A stretch of DNA of 64,000 nucleotides from Ridgeia piscesae (lineage: Eukaryota; Annelida; Polychaeta; Sabellida; Siboglinidae): the NCBI GenBank assembly GCA_025642075.2, contig JAODUO010001596.1, positions 1 through 64,000 on the forward strand, written 5' to 3'. Both the position numbers and the translations under genes were made by a program. Positions 28,105 through 41,356 of the stretch are shown one piece after another (within the stretch, counting starts at the first letter, position 1; each line of letters starts with the position of its first letter). A model generated the notes under the pieces. The model ran no database searches. It worked only from the letters and a program-made list of their open reading frames with translations, and was not told the origin of the DNA.

Positions 28105-28975
28105 TGTGCAATAAGTGCTATTTACGGCAAGCAGTCATTCATGCAGGACAATTTACAGACTCTTTCATGGTGAAGAGAGGAGTGAGGCAAGGATGTCTTC
28201 TGTCACCATTCTTATTCCTGCTCGCCATAGACTGGATCATGAAGAGACTACAGAAAACAGAGGAAATTGGATCCCGTGGACACCTTGGAGACAGTTGGAG
28301 GACCTGGACATTGCGAATGACGCTCTCCTCTACTACAGCCATCAACACATGCAGGAAAAACAGATCTCCTAAGCACAGTGTCAATACAGCCAGGACTCAA
28401 TATCAACAGAAGCAAGAAAAGGATTATGAAAGCCAACACAAAGAACAACAACCCTATCACATTGAAAGGAGAGACACTGGAAGAGACAGACTCGTGCACA
28501 TACCTGGACAGTACAATCAACAAAAATGGAGGCACAAAAGAAGATATCAAACCAAGGATACAGAAAGGAAGAAAAATATTCATCATGTTGAGAGAAATGT
28601 GAAAGCCAAACAAATCATGCTTATCACCAAACTATTGAAATGGCAAGGCAGTGTTACTCTACGGATCGGAGACATGGCGAAGTACACAGAAGACACTAAA
28701 ACAATGCAGACATTCATCAACAAATGCATGCACAGAATCCTACACCTGAAGTGGTCAGACAAGGTAACCAACACTACACTGTTGAAATGGACCAAGCAGC
28801 TACATATAGAAAATGGAATAAAGAAAAAAATGGAGATGGATACTGCACATGCTTAGGAAAACCCCAGAAGCCTGTCAAACCACCACGTATGCCAGGGAAG
28901 AAGCGAAGAGGAAGGCGACGGAACACCTGGCAAAGAGATGGCCACAGACAGACAACAGTTGAGTAAGTCGAATGA
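28105..28975 (+). pseudogene. RTE LINE fragment (RT palm to C-terminus)
   Basis: This is a second, more decayed copy of the RTE family seen at 55.7-58.9 kb, here on the plus strand. Matching blocks in order: VIHAGQFTDSFMVKRGVRQG, CLLSPFLFLLAIDWIMK, the catalytic block region LEDLDIANDALLYYSH, SIQPGLNINRSKKRIMKA, NNNPITLKGETLEETDSCTY, a thumb region, and the C-terminal GKKRRGRRRNTWQRD. The FADD catalytic motif of the family reads IAND here, so the second catalytic Asp pair is damaged. Frameshifts lie near 28,375 and 28,610. It ends near a GAGTAAGT stretch at 28,960-28,970, like the AAGT tail of the better copy. Confidence 0.85.
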
Positions 28976-29530
28976 ATGGGTGTTCTCCTTAGGGGTTTCA
29001 ATATGCCCGACCTTCCCATATATCTTGCATGCCCATACATGTACATCGGATTTTGCGTCATATTGTTAGGTAATCACGATTTTTGCAGTTTCCCTGTAAT
29101 TTGCGGCAGTGTGCACCGTATGGTATTGCACCTTGCATTACATTTGCACACGGATAATGCATAATTTCTATATGCAACTTCTCAAAGTATAAGTTGCCGC
29201 AGGATCTGTGGTGACAAACCGGGTCACTGCTCTTAATTCACCATGAGATAGATCCCCAACCGAAATGGGGCAACAAAATGTAAAAAGGCGATTCAGGTGT
29301 GACTGGAACGTTAATTTTCAGCCGGAAGTGATACCAAGTTTGGCTGCCAAAAGCCCTTCGACAGACAACGTTATAGATGGATGCGCTCAGCGGCGCGTAG
29401 GCTTTTTGTATGTCTCGCCGCAATTACCTTATGACACTGATTTTCAAAAAGCACCTTCTGAATTGTTCAAATACAAATGAAAAGAATAAAATATCTATAC
29501 GCATTTTTCTATATACACATTGTTGCTGTT
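28976..29530. other. Non-coding stretch, nothing recognised
   Basis: A plus-strand frame of 71 codons at 29,265-29,480 has no known motif. Nothing else supported. Confidence 0.35.
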
Positions 29531-29670
29531 CTACATGGCAGAGCCAGGTCTAAATGGCAAAGGGTGCCCAGGAATATAAGGTGCGCCAGGATCATAGTAA
29601 TCGACGTCAGCACCCATCATATAATTTTTATGAGGTGTTTCTGGCAAAGGAATTGGCACACGGATTTGTT
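29531..29670 (-). CDS. Candidate 3' exon, Pro/Tyr/Gly-rich tail
   Basis: On the minus strand, after an acceptor-like TGTGTTTCAG (AG at 29,672-29,671), an open frame of 46 codons ends in TAG at 29,533-29,531. It encodes RVPIPLPETPHKNYMMGADV and then DYYDPGAPYIPGHPLPFRPG, a composition typical of an extracellular or cytoplasmic tail rather than of chance DNA. It lies 3' of two further minus-strand exon candidates. However, the reading phase does not chain with the exon at 29,872-30,046 (2 nt left over there, 1 nt wanted here in reverse), so either a 1-nt error, another exon, or no link exists. Confidence 0.3.
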
Positions 29671-29871
29671 CTGAAACACATACCTTGAAGTCGACCAAAA
29701 CTACACGAGTTAGAAATAAGACCAACACGCAATAACTAATTAGTAGATTGTTCAGTTATATAAACACATTGTGTTAATATATTCTTTAACTGTCTAGTGC
29801 ATTCCTAACGTTTGTAAATTCCCACGACATTAATTACAATGGTAAATATAAGAATAAAAAGGTATGCTTAC

Positions 29872-30046
29872 TTGTTTCTCTTAAAGGTTTTTCTGTAATC
29901 GCTTTTAAGATTTATCCATCTGGTGAAGGTATGAGGCTCGTTCAGACCACCCTTTCTGGTCATGTAGAAGAGCCGCATCTTGATTCTGTTGCGCGTTCCT
30001 GCGTTTTCCACGTTTGCGGTCTTTACCTTCAGTTCATACTCGCATT
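29872..30046 (-). CDS. Candidate exon, PLAT-like start
   Basis: It is bounded on the minus strand by TCTGTCTTAG (acceptor) and AA/GTAAGC (donor), length 175 nt. The frame encodes CEYELKVKTANVENAGTRNR, then IKMRLFYMTRKGGLNEPHTF and INLKSDYRKTFKRN. The pattern Y.L.VKT..V..AGT...I...L resembles the first strands of PLAT/LH2 beta-sandwich domains (lipases, lipoxygenases, polycystins), where the domain mediates membrane or protein contacts. That likeness is judged by eye. If the donor is not used, the frame stops at the TAA overlapping it, which would make this a terminal exon. Confidence 0.35.
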
Positions 30047-30204
30047 CTAAGACAGATTGAATGAAAACATCTTGTCACACATCCGGTCAAAATACATGCA
30101 TGCATGTGAACATGACTTCTTGGTAAGGTTGGTATGGTTAGCACCGTATGTGATGATATATGATATGTGTTTGAAGCACGCGCGTATGTGTGATATATAT
30201 TATG

Positions 30205-30376
<172 letters not shown>

Positions 30377-31246
30377 GAGAATGTGTGTCATTGTGTATGT
30401 ATATGTGCGTGTGTGTCATTATGTATGTATGTATGCAAGTGTGTCTTATATGACGGGTATATTCTGAGGTGATGAAGGTGGCATGGTTTGGAATAATCTT
30501 TCTGAGAGGTGTAAAAATTATTGACAAAACGTGAAGAAACGAGGGTGTATATTGGGGTAGTTTTCCCCTCACATAAGTGATATTTTAGTAGACGACATAT
30601 TCCAAAAGGTGACATTAATATACACTCTATCTCAGCCAATTAGTTGTAAATGCACCACTTACTGATCAAAACGATACATTATTTTGGAGTGTTCAATTCC
30701 CTTATGTTAACCACATGTACCCTATTACAAACATTTTAAAACTAAGTTAGTTCCATTGTCTCTTCCGGTTTATCGCGCCTTTTGTATCAATAATGAAATG
30801 TGCCACCCGATTCAAAATGACCTCAACTCGAACCATGTAAACTTCAACTATTTAAACGTCCCACGGTTGAAAATCCACAAAAACGTAGATTCTCATACCC
30901 TAAGTTAATTATGAACATTTTATACAAAATTCTGGCAATTATTATTATTCTGTTACCCAACTGGGTTAACAGAATTTAACGGGTTAACATTTCATGCAAT
31001 TGAACTTGATCATAATCGCAGACGAGCAAACTTGCAGAACTGAAAAGCAGACATATTATCTACATGTTAATACCCCATTATGCACCAAGCCGGGAGAGGC
31101 AACGAATCAACATTTTGTATTTTTATGTAACGGACAAGCTAACTTTTATTATTAAAACCACAAGTAAGTAATCAAAAAGGAAATGGCGAGAGCAGCGTTC
31201 CCTTCCTCTGATGTTTTTGTACAATAAAACACACGAAAAGGTTTAC
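30377..31246. other. Non-coding stretch, possible intron
   Basis: It lies between two minus-strand exon candidates. AT-rich, with an inverted motif GTTACCCAACTGGGTTAAC at 30,951-30,969. No further exon recognised. Confidence 0.35.
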
Positions 31247-31401
31247 CTTGGCATTAATTATACATTGGTTTTCAACTAACTGTTCTAATTTAACTGAATA
31301 AATGGAAACATGTTTTGTTCCAGTTCCAGCTCCCCACTGGCTGGTTGAACTGCCCCTTCTGGTTTCTACCACATATCGATATAAAGCCCCAACAGAGCAA
31401 C
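31247..31401 (-). CDS. Candidate internal exon
   Basis: Minus strand, 155 nt, preceded by TCGTCTCAAAG (acceptor) and followed by AAG/GTAAAC (a good donor). The single open frame encodes CSVGALYRYVVETRRG, SSTSQWGAGTGTKHVSIYSV and KLEQLVENQCIINAK. The wording Y.YVVET...GTGTKHVSIYS again resembles the first strands of a PLAT-type domain, like the exon at 29,872. It starts in phase 1 (two bases complete a codon) and ends in phase 0. It does not join directly in frame to the 30,046 exon or the 38,709 exon, so at least one exon is missing if they form one gene. Confidence 0.35.
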
Positions 31402-31493
31402 CTTTGAGACGAGACGAAATTTAAGTGAACTAAAGACGAGGCGAAGATGCGCCGAGATGGTCGCACAAAGCAAACATGTTCGGTCCCCTACAA

Positions 31494-31706
31494 TCGCTTG
31501 CTCGCTCGCTCGCTCACTCGCTCACTCGCTCGCTCACTCACCCACTCACCCACCCACACACCCACACACCCACACACCCACGCACCCACGCACCCACGCA
31601 CCCACGCACCCACGCACCCACGCACCCACGCACCCACGCACCCACGCACCCACGCACCCACGCACCCACGCATCCACGCACCCACTCACACACTAACCCA
31701 CCCACG
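31494..31706. repeat. CTCG and CACCCACG microsatellite
   Basis: GCTC/ACTC units pass into an eight-base CGCACCCA array (about 31,580-31,680). Frames reading THPRTHAP are by-products. Confidence 0.97.
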
Positions 31707-32084
31707 GACATGGTACTAGCGTGTGCCGCTGTAGTAGACCTGATCTGATTTCGTAATGCTTTGGTTGATTACGATTATTCTTATCTGAAAGAGTTGTATG
31801 TGTACTGACGTATTGTTGACCTCGTTGGCTGATTCTGCAACAAGAGCAACTCGGTTAGATAGGCGAGTGACGTCATGTAACGTAATGTACATGAAGCCGT
31901 GTCACGTTCGAATCGATATTCGTGACGGGATTGTTCCTGCTGACTACGACGTCGGTAGGCGACGCGTTACACCAACACGGCGTTCATGGCACGGGAAAAC
32001 CACAGCGAGGAAACGAATGTCCCGATCGAACAGTTTCATCAACTGCAAGCGGCGATGACAGAGCCGGTGATATGAGTGACAACG
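31707..32084. other. Non-coding stretch beside the minisatellite
   Basis: CG-containing unique DNA. No gene recognised. Confidence 0.35.
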
Positions 32085-35000
32085 GTCAAGCATAACGACT
32101 TCATCTGATAGCGCCAACGGCCACGGTAACACGACTTCAACTGATAGATAGCACCAAACAGCACTGGTAACATGACCATGGCTGACAACACCAACGACAA
32201 CGGCTATGGTAACTCCAGTTCGGCTGACAGTGCCAACATTGACAGCCACGGTAACACGACTTCGGCTGACAGTGCCAACACTCACAGCCACGGTAACACG
32301 ACTTCGGCTGACAGTGCCAACACTCACAGCCACGGTAACACGACTTCGGCTGACAGTGCCAACACTCACAGCCACGGTAACAAGACTTCCGCTGACAGTG
32401 CCAACACTCACAGCCACGGTAACAAGACTTCGGCTGACAGTGCCAACACTCACAGCCACGGTAACACGACTTCGGCTGACAGTGCCAACACTCACAGCCA
32501 CGGTAACATGACATAGGCTGACAGTGCCAACACTCACAGCCACGGTAACACGACTTCGGATGACAGTGCCAACACTCACAGCCACGGTAACAAGACTTCG
32601 GCTGACAGTCCAACACTCACAGCCACGGTAACATGACTTCGGCTGACAGTGCCAACACTCACAGCCACGGTAACAAGACTTCGGCTGACAGTGCCAACAC
32701 TCACAGCCACGGTAACAAGACTTCGGCTGACAGTGCCAACACTCACAGCCACGGTAACACGACTTCGGCTGACAGTGCCAACACTCACAGCCACGGTAAC
32801 AAGACTTCGGCTGACAGTGCCAACACTCACAGCCACGGTAACACGACTACGGCTGACAGTGCCAACACTCACAGCCACGGTAACATGACTTCGGCTGACA
32901 GTGCCAACACTCACAGCCACGGTAACATGACTTCGGCTGACAGGCAACATACAGCCACGGTAACAGACTTCGGCTGACAGTGCCAACATCACAGCCACGG
33001 TAACATGACTTCGGCTGACAGTGCCAACACTCACAGCCACGGTAACACGACTTCGGCTGACAGTGCCAACACTCACAGCCACGGTAACAGACTTCGGCTG
33101 ACAGTGCCAACACTCACAGCCACGGTAACACGACTTCGGCTGACAGTGCCAACACTCACAGCCACGGTAACACGACTTCGGCTGACAGTGCCAACACTCA
33201 CAGCCACGGTAACACGACTTCGGCTGACAGTGCCAACACTCACAGCCACGGTAACACGACTTCGGCTGACAGTGCCAACACTCACAGCCACGGTAACACG
33301 ACTTCGGCTGACAGTGCCAACACTCACAGCCACGGTAACAAGACTTCGGCTGACAGTGCCAACACTCACAGCCACGGTAACATGACTTCGGCTGACAGTG
33401 CCAACACTCACAGCCACGGTAACACGACTACGGCTGACAGTGCCAACACTCACAGCCACGGTAACACGACTCGGCTGACAGTGCCAACACTCACAGCCAC
33501 GGTAACACGACTTCGGCTGACAGTGCCAACACTCACAGCCACGGTAACACGACTTCGGCTGACAGTGCCAACACTCACAGCCACGGTAACACGACTTCGG
33601 CTGACAGTGCCAACACTCACAGCCACGGTAACAGACTTCGGCTGACAGTGCCAACACTCACAGCCACGGTAACAGACTTCGGCTGAGCCACACTCACAGC
33701 CACTAACATGACTTCAGCTGACAGTGCCAACACTCACAGCCACGGTAACATGACTTCGGCTGACAGTGCCAACACTCACAGCCACGGTAACACGACTTCG
33801 GCTGACAGTGCCAACACTCACAGCCACGGTAACATGACTTCGGCTGACAGTGCCAACCTCACAGCCACGGTAACACGACTTCGGCTGACAGTGCCAACAC
33901 TCACAGCCACGGTAACAAGACTTCCGCTGACAGTGCCAACACTCACACCACGTAACAGACTCGGCTGCGGCAACACTCACAGCCACGTAAAGACTCGGCT
34001 GACAGTGCCAACACTCACAGCCACGGTAACACATACGGCTGACAGTGCCAACACTCACAGCCACGGTAACAGACTTCGGCTGACAGTGCCAACACTCACA
34101 GCCACGGTAACAGACTTCGGCTGACAGTGCCAACACTCACAGCCACGGTAACATGACTTCGGCTGACAGTGCCAACACTCACAGCCACGGTAACAGACTT
34201 CGGCTGACAGTGCCAACACTCACAGCCACGGTAACAAGACTTCGGCTGACAGTGCCAACACTCACAGCCACGGTAACACGACTTCGGCTGACAGGCCAAC
34301 ACTCACAGCCACGGTAACAGACTTCGGCTGACAGTGCCAACACTCACAGCCACGGTAACAGACTTCGGCTGACAGTGCCAACACTCACAGCCACGGTAAC
34401 AGACTTCGGCTGACAGTGCCAACACTCACAGCCACGGTAACATGACTTCGGCTGACAGTGCCAACACTCACAGCCACGGTAACAGACTTCGGCTGACAGT
34501 GCCAACACTCACAGCCACGGTAACAGACTTCGGCTGACAGTGCCAACACTCACAGCCACGGTAACAGACTTCGGCTGACAGTGCCAACACTCACAGCCAC
34601 GGTAACAACTTCGGCTGACAGTGCCAACACTCCAGCCACGGAAACGACTCGGCTGACAGTGCCAACACTCACAGCCACGGTAACACGACTTCGGCTGACA
34701 GGCCAACACTCACAGCCACGGTAACGACTTCGGCTGACAGGAACACAAGCCAGAAATGATCGCTGACAGGCCAAACACTACACATGCCACAGCAAGCCAC
34801 GGTAATTTAACTTCGGCTGACAGCGCCAACACTCACAGCCACGGTAACAGACTTCGGCTGACAGTGCCAACACTCACAGCCACGGCAACACGACTTCGGC
34901 TGACAGTGCCAACACTCACAGCCACGGTAACACGACTTCGCTGACAGTGCCAACACTCACAGCCACGGTAACACGACTTCGGCTGACAGGCCAACACTCA

Positions 35001-35356
35001 CAGCCACGGTAAAGACTTCGGTGACAGTGCCAACACTCACAGCCACGGTAACACGACTTCGGCTGACAGTGCCAACATCACAGCCAGGTAACAGACTTGG
35101 TGACAGTGCCAACACTCACAGCCACGGTAACAGACTTCGGCTGCCAACACTCACACCACGGTAACAGACTTCGGTGACAGTCCAACATCACAGCCACGGT
35201 AACAGACTTCGGCTGACAGTGCCAACACTACAGCCACGGTAACAGACTTCGGCGACAGGCAACGCCACGTAAAGATTCGCTGAAGCCAAGCCAGTAACAC
35301 ATTCGGCGACAGGCAACGCCACGGTAATACTTCGGCTGACAGGCCAACACTCACAG

Positions 35357-35676
<320 letters not shown>

Positions 35677-36675
35677 CGGCTGACAGGCCAACACTCACAG
35701 CCACGGTAACAGACTTCGGCTGACAGTGCCAACACTCACAGCCACGGTAACACGACTTCGGCTGACAGTGCCAACACTCACAGCCACGGTAACATGACTT
35801 CGGCTGACAGTGCCAACACTCACAGCCACGGTAACACGACTTCGGCGGACAGCGCCAACGGCCACGATAATATGATTTCTGCTGATAACGCCAAAGGCCT
35901 AAGTAACACAATTTCGGCCGACAGCGCCAACGGCCACGGTAATTTAACTTCGGCTGACAGCGCCAACACTCACAGCCACGGTAACATGACTTCAGCTGAC
36001 AGTGCCAACACTCACAGCCACGGTAACATGACTTCGGCTGACAGTGCCAACACTCACAGCCACGGTAACACGACTACGGCTGACAGTGCCAACACTCACA
36101 GCCACGGTAACACGACTTCGGCTGACAGTGCCAACATTCACAGCCACGGTAACACAACTTCGGCTGACAGCGCCAACACTGACAGCCACGGCAACACGAC
36201 TACGGCTGACAGTGCCAACACTCACAGCCACGGTAACATGACTTCGGCTGACAGCGCCAACACTCACAGCCACGGTAACATGACTTCAGCTGACAGTGCC
36301 AACACTCACAGCCACGGTAACATGACTTCGGCTGACAGTGCCAACACTCACAGCCACGGTAACACGACTTCGGCTGACAGTGCCAACACTCACAGCCACG
36401 GTAACATGACTTCGGCTGACAGTGCCAACACTCACAGCCACGGTAACACGACTTCGGCTGACAGTGCCAACGGCCACGATAATATGATTTCTGCTGATAG
36501 CGCCAAAGGCCTAAGTAACACAATTTCGGCCGACAGCGCCAACGGCCACGGTAATTTAACTCCGGCTGACAGCGCCAAAGCTAACAACCACGGCAACCCT
36601 ACTGCGTCTGACAGCGCCAACGGTAACACGATTTCGGCCGACAGCGCCAACTGCCACGACAACAGGAATCAGATG

Positions 36676-36807
36676 ACAGCGGCAGCGGCAGCGGCAGCGG
36701 CAGCGGCAGCGGCAGCGGCAGCGGCAGCGGCAGCGCAGCGGCAGCGGCAGCGGCAGCGGCAGCGGCAGCGGCAGCGGCAGCGGCAGCGGCAGCGGCAGCG
36801 GCAGCGG
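36676..36807. repeat. (GGCAGC)n hexanucleotide repeat
   Basis: About 21 units, with one 3-base slip near 36,733 that changes the plus-strand translation from poly-Ala to Gln-Arg. It lies within the right, 36-bp-unit edge of the minisatellite. Confidence 0.95.
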
Positions 36808-36909
36808 TAACTTGACTTCGGCTGACAACGCCAATGCTATCAGCCACGGTAACCCTACTGCGGCTAACGGCGCCAATGACCACGGTAACACGATTTCTGC
36901 CGGCATTGC

Positions 36910-37112
36910 AAAACATAACTTCCGTAACAATGGCACCTCCTACGACGGTCATAAATTAAGTTCCGTAAAAATAAGTTTCGTAAAACTGGCGACTCGTACC
37001 ACTATGTCGGTATCATAACTTCCGTCAAAATGGCAGCTCCGACCACTTCCATAACATAATTTCCGGCAAAATGGCGGCTTCGATCACAGTCATAACATAA
37101 CTTCCGTTAAAA
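36910..37112. repeat. Short tandem repeat, about 39-bp unit
   Basis: Units beginning CATAACTTCCGTNAAAATGG recur at about 36,913, 37,013, 37,052 and 37,091. The best unit has TTTCCGGCAAAATGGCGGC (37,060-37,078), which combines an ETS-like CCGGAA core (reverse) and a YY1-like AAAATGGCGGC core. Whether these act as binding sites is unknown. Confidence 0.7.
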
Positions 37113-38542
37113 TGTGGGCTATTAACTTTTAATAGTCATATTTATATAACTATTAAAATACTGTTTGCAGTGATTTGAAATGCATTGAATGGAGTATTAA
37201 ATTTGCAATGTTATTTTTTTTCATATTAATTTATTCAGTTAATTAGTTAATATTAGCTAAGTAGTGCACCGAATAAACAGACCAATACATTATAATTAAG
37301 ACCAGCAAAGTTAATAAATATGAAGATATATTTATGCATATTAAGAAGTATGCATAACCACATTTATTATGAAAATATATATATACCTAGGTGTTAATTA
37401 CCCTAAATTGGGCATGAATTGGACTTGGGTGTGTCATGCAACTGGCCACAAGAAAGGAATCGCTGCACAGGGCTCTGTATTGGGACCTGTTTGGCGTAGT
37501 TTGAAAATAAGACACCGTAATTTATTACCTTTGACCTTCCTCCGCTTCGCTCCAATTGCATTGACCCACTGCAAAATTGTATAATTGCGCATGCGGGATA
37601 GGATTTGTCTAAGGTACAAATTATAACATTGCGATATGATGTTTAGATGACCTTCTTGAGGAACTTGACCCAAGTGGTCTACAGCCGAAGGTGATCATGA
37701 TATTTTACCTTAACACTGACCTTTGACCATTGCCTAATTGGGTAGTTTATGACATATCCACCAAGGTCGCAACTTGCCATATGGTTATTTCTCGGACCCA
37801 GTTTTAAAATAATACGCATACATTTTGGCAGTATTGGTTCTTGACCTATCCGCCTAGGGCGCCACATGTTCATCACCTACACGCCAGGGGCACTGTGTGA
37901 CCTTTGACTTAGTTAAACCACATGTGACCTTTGACCGTGTTATTTGACCTTGACCTAGTTATAACGTCACTCCTCCCTTCCCTCCGCTCCGCTCGAAGAG
38001 CCCACCATTTACATTATGCTATTCTATTACTTGAGTGCGTACAAAATATACCCGCTGAATACAAATTACAAATCTCCGTGTCAAAAATCGTGAGACCTAT
38101 ATGCGCTGTATAGTCACGGATCAAAAACATAACGTCTCACGCTAATCAGTGCAAATACTCTGCAGCGTCAACACACGAAATTTTAGCGACACGGTTTGTA
38201 ATGTGGAAGGAATTTTCCGGTCAGGAGCACATTAAGCGAGTTTTAACTCAGTTAGCAGGCTACGCATTTGACGTCCAATACTCCATAATTTAATAAATTT
38301 TAAATATGCATTAAATATTACTTAGCATGCAAGATACCATGTACATATTACGATGTAATAAATTCTGTTCGACATCTGCACCAGCGTTTTATTTATTAAA
38401 AAAAACTGGATACGTGTCACGCTGACGTTGTAGCTCTTACTTGCCATTGATGTCAATGACAATGACGGTATGTGTTAGAAATAATGGACGATGATTGCTT
38501 TGAGTTTGACTTTGTTTATTACGATTGCACTCAGACCTGGAA

Positions 38543-38545
<3 letters not shown>
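37113..38545. other. AT-rich non-coding stretch
   Basis: No gene recognised. Between 37,640 and 37,960 short phrases such as TGACCTTTGACC recur (37,725, 37,895, 37,928), the look of an old dispersed repeat. Confidence 0.4.

Positions 38546-38611
<66 letters not shown>
38546..38611. repeat. (AT)n microsatellite
   Basis: Pure TA run of about 65 bp. Confidence 0.97.
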
Positions 38612-38614
<3 letters not shown>

Positions 38615-38708
38615 CGCACGCATAGTCGAAACACTGACCTGTTTTTTGGACTCACAAGTCGCACACAAGTATAAAAAGATAATAGGCATACTTACTAATT
38701 TCTTTTAC

Positions 38709-38792
38709 CTTCCTCCTCCTTCCTCGACAACACTCGACCACCGACGGAAGCAGCAGTAGACATACCACGAATTTGACGCAATCAGCAAACAT
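38709..38792 (-). CDS. Candidate first exon with signal peptide
   Basis: The minus strand opens with ATG at 38,792 (A at -3) and encodes MFADCVKFVVCLLLLPSVVE, followed by CCRGRRRK and a donor AAG/GTAAAAG at 38,708. This is 28 codons ending in phase 0. The sequence has a short polar start, a hydrophobic core (FVVCLLLLP) and a small-residue turn, as in a secretory signal peptide, with cleavage perhaps near SVVE-C. An in-frame ATG further upstream (38,900) would extend it by 36 polar residues. It lies upstream of the minus-strand exon candidates at 31.2 and 29.9 kb and may belong with them, but the phases do not join directly. Confidence 0.35.
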
Positions 38793-38993
38793 TCTTTGAG
38801 TCAACTTGCAACTATGTAAAGGAAGACAAATATCTGAATTTTTGAATCTTTCACCGCTCCTCGAGGGACAGAAATTTCTTTGCGTTTGAAAATACCGCAC
38901 ATCCGTTCTCCACGTGGTAGTACGTCACAGCCATAGTCCCATTATTGCGTCAAACGCGAAAACAGCAAAACATCGGGAAAACGCTGGAACTTT

Positions 38994-39360
38994 GTATGCG
39001 CGATATATGTAAAATCATCAATGTGCAGCGAAAAGACAAAGCATTTATGATATGAATATTACGGGTTGTTCGTTAGGATGTATATAACCTCTCAGCAAAG
39101 TTATTTGTCGCAAATTAACAGGAAGCAAACAAGTTTTGAGGCATATTTTGATAGCAAGCGTAAATCACGTGACACTATTGCGCCATAATCCGTGACAGTA
39201 ATTTTTTAAAAACGTAATATTTTATTGCATTGAACGACATTTTAAGAAACTCTTCACAGTAATCATCACAGGAAAGTTAACGAACAGCCCGTCGTATTTA
39301 TACTGAAAATGCTTTGTTTTTTCGCTGGACATTGATGACTTTACATTTATTGCGCATTCG
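38994..39360. repeat. Imperfect inverted repeat, 82-bp arms
   Basis: The left arm (38,994-39,075) and the reverse complement of the right arm (39,278-39,360) share ATGTAAA-TCATCAATGT-CAGCGAAAA-ACAAAGCATTT and end TGTTCGTTA, with scattered mismatches. The loop is about 200 bp and contains TATTGCGCCATAATCCGTGA. It could be a MITE or a fold-back relic; no target-site duplication was identified. Confidence 0.75.
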
Positions 39361-41356
39361 CAGAAACGTCAACCGGAACGTTTTTAACGACCGGAAAAAT
39401 GTAAGCGCGACAACGTGTTATTTTGGTGCCGCCGACCCGCCAAAATGTGAAAACATTTGTAGGTATGAGTGTAACAGTACATTGTGGAGACAGCTGCTGC
39501 ATCTTGTACGTATCTATATATCTATAGCTGTTTATTAGACAAAACGGGTTTTAAATATGAATAACTATTATTTAACCAATTTAGTATACATAAATTGAAT
39601 CATTTTGTGTGAAGCATATATGTGTAACTATAAAATACGAAATGCTTTCTGCAAAAAGGCGCCATGTCCTGCACAAAACTGCTCTGCTTGCCAGTGTTTC
39701 TTTGAGACTCTATACAGAGTTAATTACACATCTTTAGAACGTATTCAGATTTAACTACACAATCAACTAAGTTGCATGAATAAAAAATATATACGGAATT
39801 ATGCCAACTTCGTCATACGTAAGTTCCAAACATGCAAACAAAATATATCCTTTATAAATGAATTACATGCATGATTCATGTATAATCGGTTGCCCCATGA
39901 CGAATGCATGGACAATCAAACAAATATGTATTGATTATTTGGTGTACAAACAAGTATAATTTAAGTGTCACGTATAATAAATATATATTATTTATTTAAG
40001 TCCAAAAGGGGCAAGACGAATGGGTGAACCACAATATTAATATGCAAAAGCTCTCTGACTATTATATTTAGTGATTTTGGGGAAACGAAATTACTGTCAA
40101 CTCTTACTAATTTTATATTTATAATTTTACATTATATTATTTTTTATCGTAAAGACTACAGTTGAGACTATAATATACGCAACGGGTAAAATCTGTGCAA
40201 TGATGTTAATGTGGAAACCTAATGTACAGTTTGTCCTAACACGTAAACATAACTACATGCTAATATCACATATAATATAGAAACTGCTGTACATTTGACG
40301 CTTATTTTATTATTATTTTATTATTAGTTACCATGGTCATTTACGCATCCACATATTTCAAACAGCTATTTCTATAAACCTACATAGATTCCATCTCATC
40401 TGATAAACGTATATCACATGTGACATTAACATGCAACCCAGGAAAAACACCCATGAGACAGCCAATCAATCAATGCCCCATGCATGTAAGAAAATGTGAT
40501 AACTTATAATTGACCAAAAAAACATACATACATCAAACCATACAACGTAAACTATACGGAACATAAATAATTTGAAATGTGAACACTGAACAAAATATAA
40601 ACATGCAACATGAACAACTCATAACATGATAAACTAAACTAGAAAAGCACAACATGCACAAACATTAAACAACATGTATACTATATTGATGAAAAATAAC
40701 CAAGACACATAACAAGCACTGTGAACAAAACAGAGCATGAACACAGTGGAAAAACACAACGTAAACATTCATCACTGGTCCAGTTTTGTTTTTGGGAGTT
40801 TCTTTCCGGTAGCAGTTTCCAGATGGTATGTACACGATATACATATACATCAAGCACCATTATTGTGATAAGGCACTCAATGTCTACTAAAATATATCAA
40901 TGCAAAATATATATCACACGTGTAGATGTCTAACAGAAACAATATACCCGGAACTTGCCAAAAATCCACTGATGCACATGTGAACAGCGTCTATTTTTTT
41001 TATAATACATAGCATCCAGAATACTATTGTTTCAGTAAACTAATCATACTATAACCGTCATGTTACACCCTCACTGGTTTAAACAATATCTGTGCAACAC
41101 TCATCACGACCCATGTCATATTTTTGCAGATTTTCATCATTCAAATAGGATTAAATTAGGAATTCTCCACGTCTGTCGCTGGCTGCTGCGTAACAGTTGA
41201 CCGAGCAATGAAAATGTCATTATTCTCAATGTGCATAATGGCTAACTAATGGTTATTAAGGATTCAAAATAATAGTTGTCCAGTTACTAAACTAGGGTCA
41301 AATTGTATTTTGTTATTATTATTTTCTTGAATATGGATTCCATTCATATTCTAGAA
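39361..41356. other. AT-rich non-coding stretch, nothing recognised
   Basis: About 2 kb with low GC and only short chance ORFs. No RNA gene, repeat array or transposon motif recognised. Confidence 0.4.

Noticed and set aside
31895..31925. tRNA-like GTTCGAATC box
   Set aside because: The box B-like word stands alone: no matching box A or cloverleaf stems could be drawn around it.
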